Origin: Nitritalea halalkaliphila LW7
GTDB lineage: Bacteria; Bacteroidota; Bacteroidia; Cytophagales; Cyclobacteriaceae
Direction: 5' to 3'
NCBI RefSeq assembly: GCF_000265075.1
Contig: NZ_AJYA01000002.1
Location: forward strand, 186,001 to 250,000
DNA length: 64,000 nucleotides
Shown here: positions 9,780-18,936 of the stretch, one piece after another
Position numbering within the stretch: the first letter of the stretch is position 1
How the letters are laid out: the number at the start of each line of letters is the position of its first letter
The notes under the pieces: model-generated
Database searches by the model: none
What the model was told of the DNA's origin: nothing
Seen by the model: only the letters and a program-made list of their open reading frames with translations
Position numbers and translations under genes: made by a program

Positions 9780-11823
9780 ATTTCCCAGCGCGCTCTCGGA
9801 AGAAGCGTCTCCAGGCTTCGGGGTCACAGGGGTCCAGATCGCGGAAGCGTGGATCCCGCTGTAGGGTGGGGTGTTCGGGGTCAACCTGTAGGCGTAGCTC
9901 CGTTCTTCTGTTGCGCTGATGTTCCTCTTCTGGACAGGGCATGCCATCGCCACAGTCCTTTAGGAGGAGCTGTTCTCCGTACCAGCTTAGCGTAAGGCGG
10001 CTGGCGGGGATACCATGTCGGCGGTTCAAGTAGTCTTGAACGGCCAGTGCACGGCGTTCGCTGAGTGCCTCGTTATAGGCATCACTGGCGCGTGAATCGG
10101 TGTGGGATGCCACGAGTAGTGTAGTTTCTGGATAGCGTTTAAGGGCTTCTGCCAGTTGATCCAGACGCTCGGCGGCCTCTGGGCGGATAAAGGAGCGGTC
10201 TAGGTCATAGTAAATGGTGTCTTGCAGGAGGGTGAAGACCTGCAGGATAGGCTGCAGGCGATAGGTTCTCTCGATGTAGTTCATCGTCAGGTTTTTCGAG
10301 GTGATGCTGCTGTCTTCTAGTATGCGGTAGCCGGGGAGGTCGAGGCGGAGTGCAAAATCCCTTCCGATGCTTACCTCTGTGAAGAATTCCCCTACCCGGT
10401 TTTTGCGCAGCGCCAGCTCCTGCTCTTTCGTACGGTCGAGGAGTTCGGGGATTTCAGAAAAGGTCATTAGGGTGCCCGCGCAGTCTTCAAAGCGTGCGGT
10501 AAAGAAGACACGTCGATCTTCGATGCGGTAGATGTTATCTCCGGAGCCCTGGCGCAGCAGTCGATCCGAAGAGATGCTAAGGCCTCCTCGCTCGTTTTGG
10601 TAGTAGCCGAAGTCATCCCCGCCGCTGTTAAAGGGCGTGCCGAGGTTTTGGATTTGGCTGAAGTCATTTTCACCTATGTAGGCTTTGAAAATATCGAGTC
10701 CGCCGAGGGTGGGTGCTTGGTTAGAGGAAAAGTAGAGTTCTTCTCCGAAAAGGAAGGGGTAAACTTGATGGGCGGCATTGTTAATGGTCTCGCCTAAGTT
10801 TTCAGGCAGACCCTGTGTGCTCAGGTCTGTATGCAGGGCTACGCGGTAGAGGTCGAAGCCACCGAAGCCGCCTTCTTGGTCGCTGGCAAAATAGAGGTAG
10901 CCGCCGGCCTCATCCAGGTGAGGATGCTGGGCGGCATGTCGCTGCGGTGCATGGAAGGGTAGGGGAGAAATCTGAGTGACGCGACCGTCTTCCTGGAGTT
11001 CACCGCGGTAGATGGCGGGGTACAGGATACGCTGTTTTCTTCCTTCTGGTTTTTCTACGGCGGTGAAGAAAATGTGCTTGCTTTTAAGTGCGATGCTGGG
11101 GTCTTTCGTCATGAGGAAATCTTTCCCCTCGAAGCGTAGTTTTTCGGGCTCGCCCTCGGGGCTTTTCCGGTAGATCCACAGGTAGTCGCGATTGTTGCGC
11201 TCGTAGAAATCTTCTGCGGGGGTTTTGGGTTTTAGGTCGAGGCGGATGAGGGCTTTTTTACTTGCTCCACCTGTTCCGCGGTCGCTGCTCCAGTAGGCGT
11301 ATCCGCGGCTGTCGTAGCGGAGTCCAAAGTCGCTTTGGGGGCTATTCAAGCGGCTGTCGGCTTCCAGATTTACGGTGGGTTCAGCTGCTTGTGCGGCGCG
11401 CATAAAGGCCATGTTAACAGCGTCCAGCTGAGATAGGCGAAAGCCGGACCTACCGAGGAGCTGTTCGAGCCGGAGGACGGGCATGTCTAGGCGAGCTCCT
11501 GCGCGGACATAGGCGCGGTAATCTTCCCGCTCGGGCTGGTGTTCTTTAATGATGCGCTGGTGCCAGTCGAAGGCCTCGGGGTAGCGATGCAGGGTGTCGT
11601 AGAGGGCGGCGATGCGTCGGGCATCGCGACCACTGGCGTTTTTCTCATAGCTTTTCAGCGCCAGCTCGAGGGCTTGCTGAAAGTTTCTTTGCTGCTGAAG
11701 GAGTTCTGTATAATCCGTGCGAAAGAGGGGGTTTTGCTGCGCAAAACTCTGGCTGTTTCCTCCCAGGCCCGCAGCGAGGAGGGCGATCAAAAGGAGGAAG
11801 CGTTTCGTAGCGTTTAGAACCAT
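9778..11823 (-). CDS. OmpA-family protein with TPR, beta-propeller and CRD (PorE-like)
   Basis: 681 residues with a signal peptide (LLLIALLAAGLGGNSQSFAQ). Domain order: helical repeats (about 30-150), PD40/WD40-type beta-propeller blades (about 160-420, with SSDRGTGG, YFASDQEGGFGGFDLYR and LYFSSNQAPTLGGLDIFKA), a carboxypeptidase-regulatory-like domain (about 440-530), and a C-terminal OmpA peptidoglycan-binding domain (YYDLDRSFIRPEAAERL, SHTDSRASDAYNEALSERRA, QRNRRTEL). This is the architecture of PorE, which links the T9SS to peptidoglycan, although Bacteroidota carry several paralogues. Its start codon overlaps the porP stop by 10 bases, so translation is probably coupled. Confidence 0.88.
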   Translation of the reverse strand: MVLNATKRFLLLIALLAAGLGGNSQSFAQQNPLFRTDYTELLQQQRNFQQALELALKSYEKNASGRDARRIAALYDTLHRYPEAFDWHQRIIKEHQPEREDYRAYVRAGARLDMPVLRLEQLLGRSGFRLSQLDAVNMAFMRAAQAAEPTVNLEADSRLNSPQSDFGLRYDSRGYAYWSSDRGTGGASKKALIRLDLKPKTPAEDFYERNNRDYLWIYRKSPEGEPEKLRFEGKDFLMTKDPSIALKSKHIFFTAVEKPEGRKQRILYPAIYRGELQEDGRVTQISPLPFHAPQRHAAQHPHLDEAGGYLYFASDQEGGFGGFDLYRVALHTDLSTQGLPENLGETINNAAHQVYPFLFGEELYFSSNQAPTLGGLDIFKAYIGENDFSQIQNLGTPFNSGGDDFGYYQNERGGLSISSDRLLRQGSGDNIYRIEDRRVFFTARFEDCAGTLMTFSEIPELLDRTKEQELALRKNRVGEFFTEVSIGRDFALRLDLPGYRILEDSSITSKNLTMNYIERTYRLQPILQVFTLLQDTIYYDLDRSFIRPEAAERLDQLAEALKRYPETTLLVASHTDSRASDAYNEALSERRALAVQDYLNRRHGIPASRLTLSWYGEQLLLKDCGDGMPCPEEEHQRNRRTELRLQVDPEHPTLQRDPRFRDLDPCDPEAWRRFFRERAGK

Positions 11824-12782
11824 CTGGAATCTCGGATTTGTGTGGTTTTAGGAGAGAGGTAAATGCCTAGGGACACCTCATGGGAATTAAAGCGCAGGTC
11901 GCTGAGGGCATTCAGGTTGTGGTCATAGGCATACCCTAGTCGAAGTCCATCGCTTATAAAAACTTCTACGATGCTGCTACGGCATTACGTCGGTTCAGCG
12001 TCGGGGCTAGGTTTTCTTTTCCTGCGCGGACATTGCTCCGGTAGGAGCCCCCCACCCACAGACGAGATTTTAGGAGGAAAAGGGCATTTAGATCATAGTG
12101 AAGGGGTGCGCCCTGCACTTCTCGGACTAGGATAGAGGGCTTCAGCTGCACATCGGGGTGTAAGGGGATAAGGCCGCCGAGGAGCAGGAAAAAGTGTGGA
12201 TCGGCGAGGGCAAGTTGGAATTCTTGCCGCTGCAGGGTACTTTGCGCCAGCAAATTATAGGCGCTAATTCCCCCGAAGAAATATTCGCTATGGTAGAATA
12301 AGCCAGGTGCATCAGCGGGGTGAAGGCCTGCATGTCCTGTCCGGGGACATCGGGATCGTCGGGGTCGAAGGCATTAAAAGCGGCGCGCAGCTGATAGGAG
12401 CCCACGCCTGCGCTCAGCCCTGCGGATAGAAACTGTTTTTCTCCCACTTGGATGCGGTAGGCGTAAGTAGCGGTCAACTGGCTATTCGCGGTGGGGCCGA
12501 TTTCATCGTGAAAGGCGGCGATGCCCATGCCCATACGGGCTTCGTTCGCGCTCACATCAGCGCTGAAGGAGAAGGTTCGGGGTGCGCCAGGAAATGCGCT
12601 CCACTGATCGCGGAAGGTAGCTTGGGCGTAGCTTCTGCCTTGTAGCCGGCATAAGCGGGGTTTACATGGATCGGGTTAAAGAGGTACTGGCTGAACTGCG
12701 GCAACTGCTGGGCTGCAGTCGGGTAGGCCAGCAGGAGCAGCAGGGGCAGGAGGAGGGCGAAAAGGCTTAGGGGCTGCTTCAT
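11814..12782 (-). CDS. PorP/SprF family T9SS outer-membrane protein (three frameshifts)
   Basis: Outer-membrane beta-barrel of the PorP/SprF family, which works with the PorK/N/M machinery to secrete or anchor type-B cargo. The signal peptide is followed by QQLPQFSQYLFNPIHVNPAYAGYK, the family's usual mature start. Frame breaks near 12630, 12317-12320 and 11973 are each repaired by one base, giving AEAYAQATFRDQW, FTPADAPGLFYHSEYFFGG and RRNAVAAIVEVFISDGLRLGYAYD. The product then ends at 11814 after LGIYLSPKTTQIRDSRWF. Rebuilt length is about 323 residues, normal for the family. It lies between the type-B cargo gene and the OmpA gene, the classic three-gene arrangement. Confidence 0.85.
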
Positions 12783-15700
12783 GGTGCTTGGTTTACTTGG
12801 ATCCAACCTTTAAAATTGCGTTCCTCACCTGTTTCTGTGGTGACGGTGAGGATGTAGTAGTAGGTGCCGGAGACGAGGCCAGGGGCATTCCAGGAGTTGT
12901 TATAATTATTCATCTCGAAAACATGGTCGCCCCATCGATTCAAGATGACCACGCGATTTACGGGGAAGCGCGCCAGTCCGCGGATGCGCCAGGTATCGTT
13001 TCGTCCAGAGTTATTCGGGATAATGATATCCGGGATAAAGAAGATATCTGCGATGACGGCAGAGCTGGAGCTGTTATTGGCGACATTGGTTTCTTCTTGT
13101 TCCACGGAAATGGAGGCTGTATTTTGAAGTATAAAAGGGCGGTTATCGGCTGCACGCCGCACTTCCACGGTCAGGCGGATGCTGATGGTGCTGAAGGCGG
13201 GGAATTCGTCGATCGTCCAGCTAAGCACACGCTCGTCCTCCTGCTCAAAGCGCACGTCGAGGTCGCCTTCATTTTCAGAAATTTCCTGAGCGATGAAGCG
13301 TAAGGAGCTCGGCAGGATGTCTTCGATGCGGACCTGTGTGCCTATGACAGGGCTGAGGTTACTGGCGGTGATGCGGTACACGAGGGTTTCTCCCTGCCAA
13401 GCATCAGCTTGTTCACTCACTTTTACGATCGACACATCGATCGGTGGATCCTCTAGGCGCAGCAGGATCGTAGCTTCGTCACAGTTTCCGGGGTCGTTCG
13501 TTTCACAGATGCGGTAGCTAAGCAGGTAGGTCCCTGCTGGGTTTAATCCGGGGAGCAGAAAAAGCTCGCCGTCAGGGGACTGGCTGATGCCGATGAGTCC
13601 GCCTGCGTCTAGCAGGGTGAAGGTAAATTCACTGGCCCGAAGTGGATTGCCGTTTAAGAGGTCATTTGCGGTAGCAATGCCGATAAAACCTTCGTGATTC
13701 AGCGGAAAGGTACCGAAATCGACGTCTTGGGCTTCGATGATGTTACTGATGACAGTAAAAAGGATTTGTGCCGTACGGCAATTTGCTGGATTCGCGCGTT
13801 CACAGATTTCGTAGCCAACCGTGTAGGAGCCAGGAGGTGCTCCGGGCAGTATTTCGGGTACTCCTGCGGCATTTAGACGGATAAAGGCGGGCGGATTCAG
13901 CAGACGGAAGCTAACATTATCGGGGGAGGCGACGACTCCGTTTACGCGATCATTATCTAAAATACTAAAGGGAAGCACCCTCCCCCCTCCGCTAGAGGCA
14001 GGGAAATTTCGGTAGTCGTCATCTGTGGCGATTAGGGCATTCGCGAGCGCGGGCAAGACCGAGGCCACGTTATTCGTAGGGTCGGGATCATTCGTAGCAG
14101 CACTCACCTGTACTTCATTCAGGTAGTTCCCCGTGCTAAGGATGCGGGCAGTGACGCGCATGCGAACTGTATCGCCCACGGCCAAGCTGTCTAGCGTCCA
14201 GATCGGAGCTGTGTAGCTACCACGCTCTGGCACAGCACTTAACAGAGCGAGGCCTGAACCTGGATTTTCACGCACCTCTATGGCACTGGCTGTTTTCAAC
14301 CCTAAATTGGTCAGGATGACCTGAAAAGCCACCGTATCATTAACGGCAAGAAGCTGGTTAGGCTGCTCTAGGATTTTGGCTATGGCCAAGTCTGCGCAGT
14401 CGGACAGGCCGATGGTTCGGGTAAAGGTACCGAAGCTGCCGCTGTTCCCGCTGGTGGCGCCATTGGCAGGGAATTCTACCAAAGCTACAGAGCTGGTGAC
14501 CCCATTTCGGCCCCCATTTACGGTTTTGTTCGCGTTATCTTCCCGCACATTCAGGAGGATGCGTCCACCCCCTCCTCCACCGCCAGGACCTTCTGACTCT
14601 ACCAGAAGGATGAGTTGATCGCCTCCTCGTCCGCCATTTGCGCTGAGGCGCAAACCGCTTCCTAGTCGGTCCGCTTGCGCTACGATGGTCCCTCCTCCAC
14701 CGCCACCTCCAGCGGCATCGAGGTGTAAGTTACGGGTATTACCACCCGCTCCGCCGTCTGCGGTGATGCGGCCTGTTCCGGTGATTTGCTTGGCCATCAG
14801 GAGGATAAAGCCCCCACCTGCGCCCCCATCCCCGGCGGCGCTGTTATTGCCTTCTCCGGCACCACCACCACCTCCAAAATAGGCGGTATTTTCAGGATTT
14901 GTCAGCAGCAGGGGTCGGCCTCCTAATCCGCCGACGGCATCCCGTTTGGCGCGATTCCAGTTTGAAAAGACATCTTGTGCAGGCACTCCTGGGGCGATAA
15001 AATTCGCGGGGTAGGAGGGTCCATTCGTGCAAGCGTCTAAGTTGATGTTTGTAAAGGAATACCCGCCATGTCCCCCTCCGGAGGAATTGGTCAGGCGATT
15101 GCCATTAGCGATAAAATTAGGGTCTAGTGCCCATGCACCTGGGCTGCCGCAGCTACCAAAATCATTCATGACGCCAGCGCCACGAAACCAGTTGTCCGGG
15201 TTTCCGCCATTTGAGCCTCCTCCACCCCCGGCATTATGGGCATTTCCGCCCCCTCCGCCATTAGCGATAGCGCCACGTCCAAACTGCCCTCCGAAAAGGG
15301 TATTATACCGCTCTCCCCAGCCTGCCACACTTTCCCCTTTCATGGCGCCCCGTGCGGCGTTTCGGGATTTTAAGGCTGTCCAGAAGCTACTGTCTGCGGC
15401 TGAGGTGAGGTTATTCACGATACCACCACGGAACCCTGCTCCGACAGCATTTACCTCGCCTTCGATCTCCATATTATCGGCTTCCACAGCGATAACGCCT
15501 CCCCGACGGCGAGCCATGGACTCGGGACTACTGCCTGGAGCGAACACCTCTGCTCCCCAGGGGATGGACACGATTTCTGCTCCCGCGCTGACGCGCAAAT
15601 TACGGAAGCGAGGCACGCGGATGGCTTGGACATTTGCATTCGCGACATAGGTTTTTTCCACGCCACAAGTGAGAAGAACGAGGTTTCCCTGAACGTCTGA

Positions 15701-16111
15701 TACGACGACAAATTCATAATTTCCGGCCCCATTCAACTGGGTGACACGCCCGAACTGCTGGATTTGTTCTACCGTATCGATTTCCGCCCCTTGTGCTTGG
15801 TAGAGCATAATGAGGTCCCCAGGTGCGAGCGCATTGCTGGCAAAGGTCCCTGCGGGTGTTTGGATGTTTGGGGGAAGATAAGAAACGTTATCGCGATTTA
15901 GGTCGGCCAGATTCGCTACACGCAGCTGATTGTCCCCCGGGCGGATGTCTGATGTCACACGCGTATAGCGATTCAGCAGAAAACGTCCATTCGGTAATTC
16001 GAGCGTTTCTAAGGCAGTCTGTGCTTGTGCCTGCTGGGTTATGGAAGACCCGCAGCACAGCCAAAGGCTCAGGCAGCTGAAAAGAAAAAAAGAAAAAAGC
16101 TGGCGGTTCAT
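12779..16111 (-). CDS. T9SS type-B sorted cargo protein with Gly-rich and DUF11 domains
   Basis: 1110 residues, exported. A signal peptide (about 1-30) leads into a region (about 150-560) very rich in Gly (GGGGGAGEGNNSAAGDGGAGGG and similar), which looks like a repetitive, probably beta-structured adhesin segment. Then come two DUF11 repeats (opening CADLAIAKILEQPNQ and PIDVSIVKVSEQADAW), with two Ig-like modules between them that share YEICE-type motifs. The C-terminus (VNRVVILNRWGDHVFEMNNYNNSW ... TGEERNFKGWIQV) is the gliding-motility-associated type-B sorting domain. It is probably a surface-attached or released adhesin moved by the PorP/SprF partner encoded immediately downstream; the gene ends overlap by 4 bases. 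Confidence 0.88.
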   Translation of the reverse strand: MNRQLFSFFLFSCLSLWLCCGSSITQQAQAQTALETLELPNGRFLLNRYTRVTSDIRPGDNQLRVANLADLNRDNVSYLPPNIQTPAGTFASNALAPGDLIMLYQAQGAEIDTVEQIQQFGRVTQLNGAGNYEFVVVSDVQGNLVLLTCGVEKTYVANANVQAIRVPRFRNLRVSAGAEIVSIPWGAEVFAPGSSPESMARRRGGVIAVEADNMEIEGEVNAVGAGFRGGIVNNLTSAADSSFWTALKSRNAARGAMKGESVAGWGERYNTLFGGQFGRGAIANGGGGGNAHNAGGGGGSNGGNPDNWFRGAGVMNDFGSCGSPGAWALDPNFIANGNRLTNSSGGGHGGYSFTNINLDACTNGPSYPANFIAPGVPAQDVFSNWNRAKRDAVGGLGGRPLLLTNPENTAYFGGGGGAGEGNNSAAGDGGAGGGFILLMAKQITGTGRITADGGAGGNTRNLHLDAAGGGGGGGTIVAQADRLGSGLRLSANGGRGGDQLILLVESEGPGGGGGGGRILLNVREDNANKTVNGGRNGVTSSVALVEFPANGATSGNSGSFGTFTRTIGLSDCADLAIAKILEQPNQLLAVNDTVAFQVILTNLGLKTASAIEVRENPGSGLALLSAVPERGSYTAPIWTLDSLAVGDTVRMRVTARILSTGNYLNEVQVSAATNDPDPTNNVASVLPALANALIATDDDYRNFPASSGGGRVLPFSILDNDRVNGVVASPDNVSFRLLNPPAFIRLNAAGVPEILPGAPPGSYTVGYEICERANPANCRTAQILFTVISNIIEAQDVDFGTFPLNHEGFIGIATANDLLNGNPLRASEFTFTLLDAGGLIGISQSPDGELFLLPGLNPAGTYLLSYRICETNDPGNCDEATILLRLEDPPIDVSIVKVSEQADAWQGETLVYRITASNLSPVIGTQVRIEDILPSSLRFIAQEISENEGDLDVRFEQEDERVLSWTIDEFPAFSTISIRLTVEVRRAADNRPFILQNTASISVEQEETNVANNSSSSAVIADIFFIPDIIIPNNSGRNDTWRIRGLARFPVNRVVILNRWGDHVFEMNNYNNSWNAPGLVSGTYYYILTVTTETGEERNFKGWIQVNQAP

Positions 16112-16229
16112 AGTTTGGGTAATGATAGATAGGGTGCGTAAGAAAGCGGATTCTTGTCAGCATGGGCCCAGCTATTCGACGAAGCGTCTAAAAAATCCGA
16201 TAAACACAAAATGTACACAAAAGTAAGGA

Positions 16230-16260
16230 TAAAAAAAAGCGGCTCATCCCGAGCCGCCTT
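16230..16260 (-). terminator. Terminator between metK and the T9SS cargo gene
   Basis: On the minus strand GGCGGCTC pairs with GAGCCGCT around GGGAT and is followed by TTTTTTTT (16230-16237 region). It closes the metK transcript. Confidence 0.85.
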
Positions 16261-16264
16261 AATT

Positions 16265-17520
16265 TTATGCTATTCCAAAAGCTTTTCGTAGTGTATCCAC
16301 GTAGTTTAATTTCTCCCATGGGAAGAGTTCTACTTCGAGGGTCAACTCCTTCTGATCTGGCGTGCGGAAGGTTTTCGTCACGATTTCCGGCTCACGCCCA
16401 TGTGTCCATAGGCAGCGGTTTCCTCATAGATAGGATTGCGTAGGTTCAACCTATTTTCGATAGCATAGGGGCGCATGTCGAAAATTTCGCTGATTTTCTG
16501 CGCGATTTCCCCATCGCTAAGCCCCACTTTGGCGGTGCCATAGGTGTTCACGTAAATCCCCATCGGCTTCGCTACACCGATCGCATAGGAAACTTGCACC
16601 AGCATCTCATCGGCTACACCGGCGGCCACGGCGTTTTTTGCGATGTGGCGTGTGGCATAAGCAGCAGAGCGATCCACTTTAGATGGGTCTTTTCCGGAGA
16701 AGGCTCCGCCTCCATGGGCGCCCTTTCCACCGTAGGTGTCTACGATAATTTTTCTGCCCGTCAGTCCAGTGTCGCCATGCGGACCACCGATCACAAATTT
16801 GCCCGTAGGGTTAATATGATAGGTGATTTTATCTGTAAACAACTTTTGATTTTCAGGTTTCAGCTGTGCGACTACTCGTGGAATAAGGAGCTCGATCATG
16901 TCCTTCTTGATTTTGGCAAGCATGGTCGGCTCATCCGCGAAATCGTCATGCTGCGTCGAGATGACGATGGTGTCGATGCGCTGTGGGACATTATCGTCGC
17001 TGTATTCGATCGTCACCTGAGCCTTCGAATCTGGGCGCAGGTACTGAATGGCATCATTTTCACGACGCATGGCAGCGAGCTCCTTTAAAATTTTATGCGA
17101 CAGATCGAGTGCCAGCGGCATGTAGTTATCCGTCTCCCGTGTGGCGTAGCCGAACATCATCCCCTGGTCTCCCGCACCCTGCTCTTCCGGGTTATCGCGG
17201 TCTACTCCTTGGTTGATGTCAGGAGACTGCTCATGGATAGCGGAAAGCACCCCGCAGGAGTTTCCGTCGAACATGTATTCCCCTTTCGTATAACCGATGC
17301 GGTTAATGACGTTACGGGCGATTTGCTGCACATCTAAATACGTATCTGATTTCACCTCACCGGCTAAAACCACCTGACCTGTCGTCACCAGGGTTTCACA
17401 GGCCACCTTTGATTTCGGGTCAAAAGCCAGGAAATGGTCGATCAGGGCGTCGGAAATTTGGTCAGCGATTTTATCAGGATGTCCTTCGGAGACGGACTCC
17501 GAAGTAAATAAGTATGGCAT
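16265..17520 (-). CDS. metK: S-adenosylmethionine synthetase (frameshifted near the end)
   Basis: Makes S-adenosylmethionine from methionine and ATP in the cytoplasm. Signature segments are [21 protein letters not shown] at the N-terminus, [13 protein letters not shown], and the glycine-rich [19 protein letters not shown]. The uninterrupted frame ends early at 16378 after GHMGVSRKS. Restoring one base near 16396 gives GHMGREPEIV and then the normal tail ([18 protein letters not shown] ... AFGIA) to a stop at 16265. The product is then about 418 residues, the size usual in this phylum. The gene is monocistronic, divergent from purM and closed by a terminator. Confidence 0.95.
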
Positions 17521-17693
17521 AGGGTTCGTTTTACACGTAAATACTAAGGCTGTTCCTTACAGGCCGTAAATTTAGGAAAACTTCTTAACATAAGCAGTTT
17601 CCCTCCCGAAATACTCCCTGAACGGTCGCCCCCTTTTCTGAATTCGGCGGGAGATTTCATCCTGTCGCTTAGGCTGCCTCTGCCAGAAATGTG

Positions 17694-17701
17694 TACCTTT
17701 G
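17694..17701 (+). promoter_or_regulatory. Bacteroidota -7 element before purM
   Basis: TACCTTTG matches the TAnnTTTG consensus and lies 20 bases before the purM ATG. No clear TTTG -33 element is seen at the proper spacing, so support is moderate. Confidence 0.45.
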
Positions 17702-17721
17702 TAAGGATTAATGCTTAGCTT

Positions 17722-18888
17722 ATGAACGAGAGGTATATGCAGCGCGGTGTCTCGGCTGCCAAAGAAGATGTGCATCGGGCCATTTCAGGCTTGGATAAAG
17801 GACTTTTTCCAAAGGCCTTTTGTAAAATCGTCCCCGATGTCCTCGGTGGTGATCCCGACTACTGTAACATCATGCATGCCGACGGCGCGGGCACGAAATC
17901 CAGCCTAGCTTATCTCTACTGGAAAGAAACAGGCGACCTGAGCGTCTGGAAGGGCATCGCCCAGGATGCCATCATCATGAATATCGACGACCTGCTCTGT
18001 GTGGGCGCTGTAGATAATATTTTGGTTTCCTCCACCATCGGGCGCAACAAGCACCTGATTCCCGGAGAGGTGATCGAAGCTCTGATTCAGGGCACGGAGG
18101 AAGTCCTCCAAATGCTGCGTGCACATGGGGTGCAGGTTTTGCTTACAGGCGGAGAGACTGCTGATGTGGGCGATCTGGTGCGCACCGTTATCGTGGACAG
18201 CACCGTGACCTGCCGGATGAAGCGCGCCGATGTGATCAGTAATGATCGTATCGCAGCAGGAAGCGTGATCGTAGGACTCGCCTCCTATGGGCAGGCAGAC
18301 TATGAAACACAGTATAATGGCGGCATGGGCAGTAATGGGCTTACCTCTGCACGTCATGATGTTTTTCATCACGGCCTAGCGGCTAAATACCCCGAAAGTT
18401 TCGATCCGAGCGTCTCCGAAGACCTGGTGTACACCGGCTCCTTCCGTCTGACAGATCCACTGGAGGAGCTTGGCGTAGATGTGGGCCAGCTGGTTCTTTC
18501 TCCTACACGTACCTACGCGCCGGTCATGGTGGAGGTACTCAAGCAGTTCCGAAGCCAGATTCAGGGCATCGTCCACTGTAGCGGTGGTGCTCAGACGAAG
18601 GTGCTGCACTTTATCGAAGGCCTGCACGTCATTAAGGACCATCTTTTCCCCACACCGCCTCTTTTTAAGATTATTCAAGAGGAAAGCGGGACGGACTGGC
18701 AGGAGATGTACAAAGTCTTTAACATGGGGCATCGCCTCGAATTGTATGTCCCAGAAGAAATCGCCGGAGAAATCATTCGTATCAGCCAGTCCTTCGGGAT
18801 CGAGGCGCAGGTGATCGGCCGCGTGGAGGCGGCACCAGTCAAGCAGGTGACGGTGAAAGGCGAGCATGGCACCTATCACTATTTCTAA
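17722..18888 (+). CDS. purM: Phosphoribosylformylglycinamidine cyclo-ligase (AIR synthase)
   Basis: ATP-dependent ring closure giving 5-aminoimidazole ribonucleotide, the fifth step of de novo purine synthesis. 388 intact residues, the slightly long Bacteroidota form. The N-terminal half shows MHADGAGTKSSLAYLYWKE, AQDAIIMNIDDLLCVGA and LLTGGETADVGDLV, all typical of the PurM ATP-binding fold. The C-terminal half includes VHCSGGAQTKVLHF and FNMGHRLELYVPEE. Start at ATG 17722 fits the upstream -7 element and gives a very short leader without a Shine-Dalgarno. Confidence 0.93.
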   Translation: MNERYMQRGVSAAKEDVHRAISGLDKGLFPKAFCKIVPDVLGGDPDYCNIMHADGAGTKSSLAYLYWKETGDLSVWKGIAQDAIIMNIDDLLCVGAVDNILVSSTIGRNKHLIPGEVIEALIQGTEEVLQMLRAHGVQVLLTGGETADVGDLVRTVIVDSTVTCRMKRADVISNDRIAAGSVIVGLASYGQADYETQYNGGMGSNGLTSARHDVFHHGLAAKYPESFDPSVSEDLVYTGSFRLTDPLEELGVDVGQLVLSPTRTYAPVMVEVLKQFRSQIQGIVHCSGGAQTKVLHFIEGLHVIKDHLFPTPPLFKIIQEESGTDWQEMYKVFNMGHRLELYVPEEIAGEIIRISQSFGIEAQVIGRVEAAPVKQVTVKGEHGTYHYF

Positions 18889-18910
18889 ACGCACGCTATT
18901 TTAACACTAC

Positions 18911-18932
18911 AAAGGCCTTAGGGCCTTTTTTT
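18911..18932 (+). terminator. Short terminator after purM
   Basis: AAAGGCC pairs with GGCCTTT around a 4-base loop, followed by a short T run. It ends only a few bases before the next start codon, so the following gene would need its own start signal or read-through. Confidence 0.6.
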
Positions 18933-18936
18933 AGGC

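Noticed and set aside
9563-9995. Overlapping plus-strand frames after ddl
   Set aside because: They run across the ddl end, a strong terminator and the antisense of the OmpA gene.
14560-14900. Repetitive GGCGGTGG-like tracts as a CRISPR or DNA repeat array
   Set aside because: They are irregular Gly codon runs within one open reading frame, with no constant repeat or spacer length.
14376-15650. Several plus-strand frames coding Pro-rich proteins
   Set aside because: They are the antisense of the Gly-rich block of the T9SS cargo gene (GGN codons read as NCC) and have no independent support.
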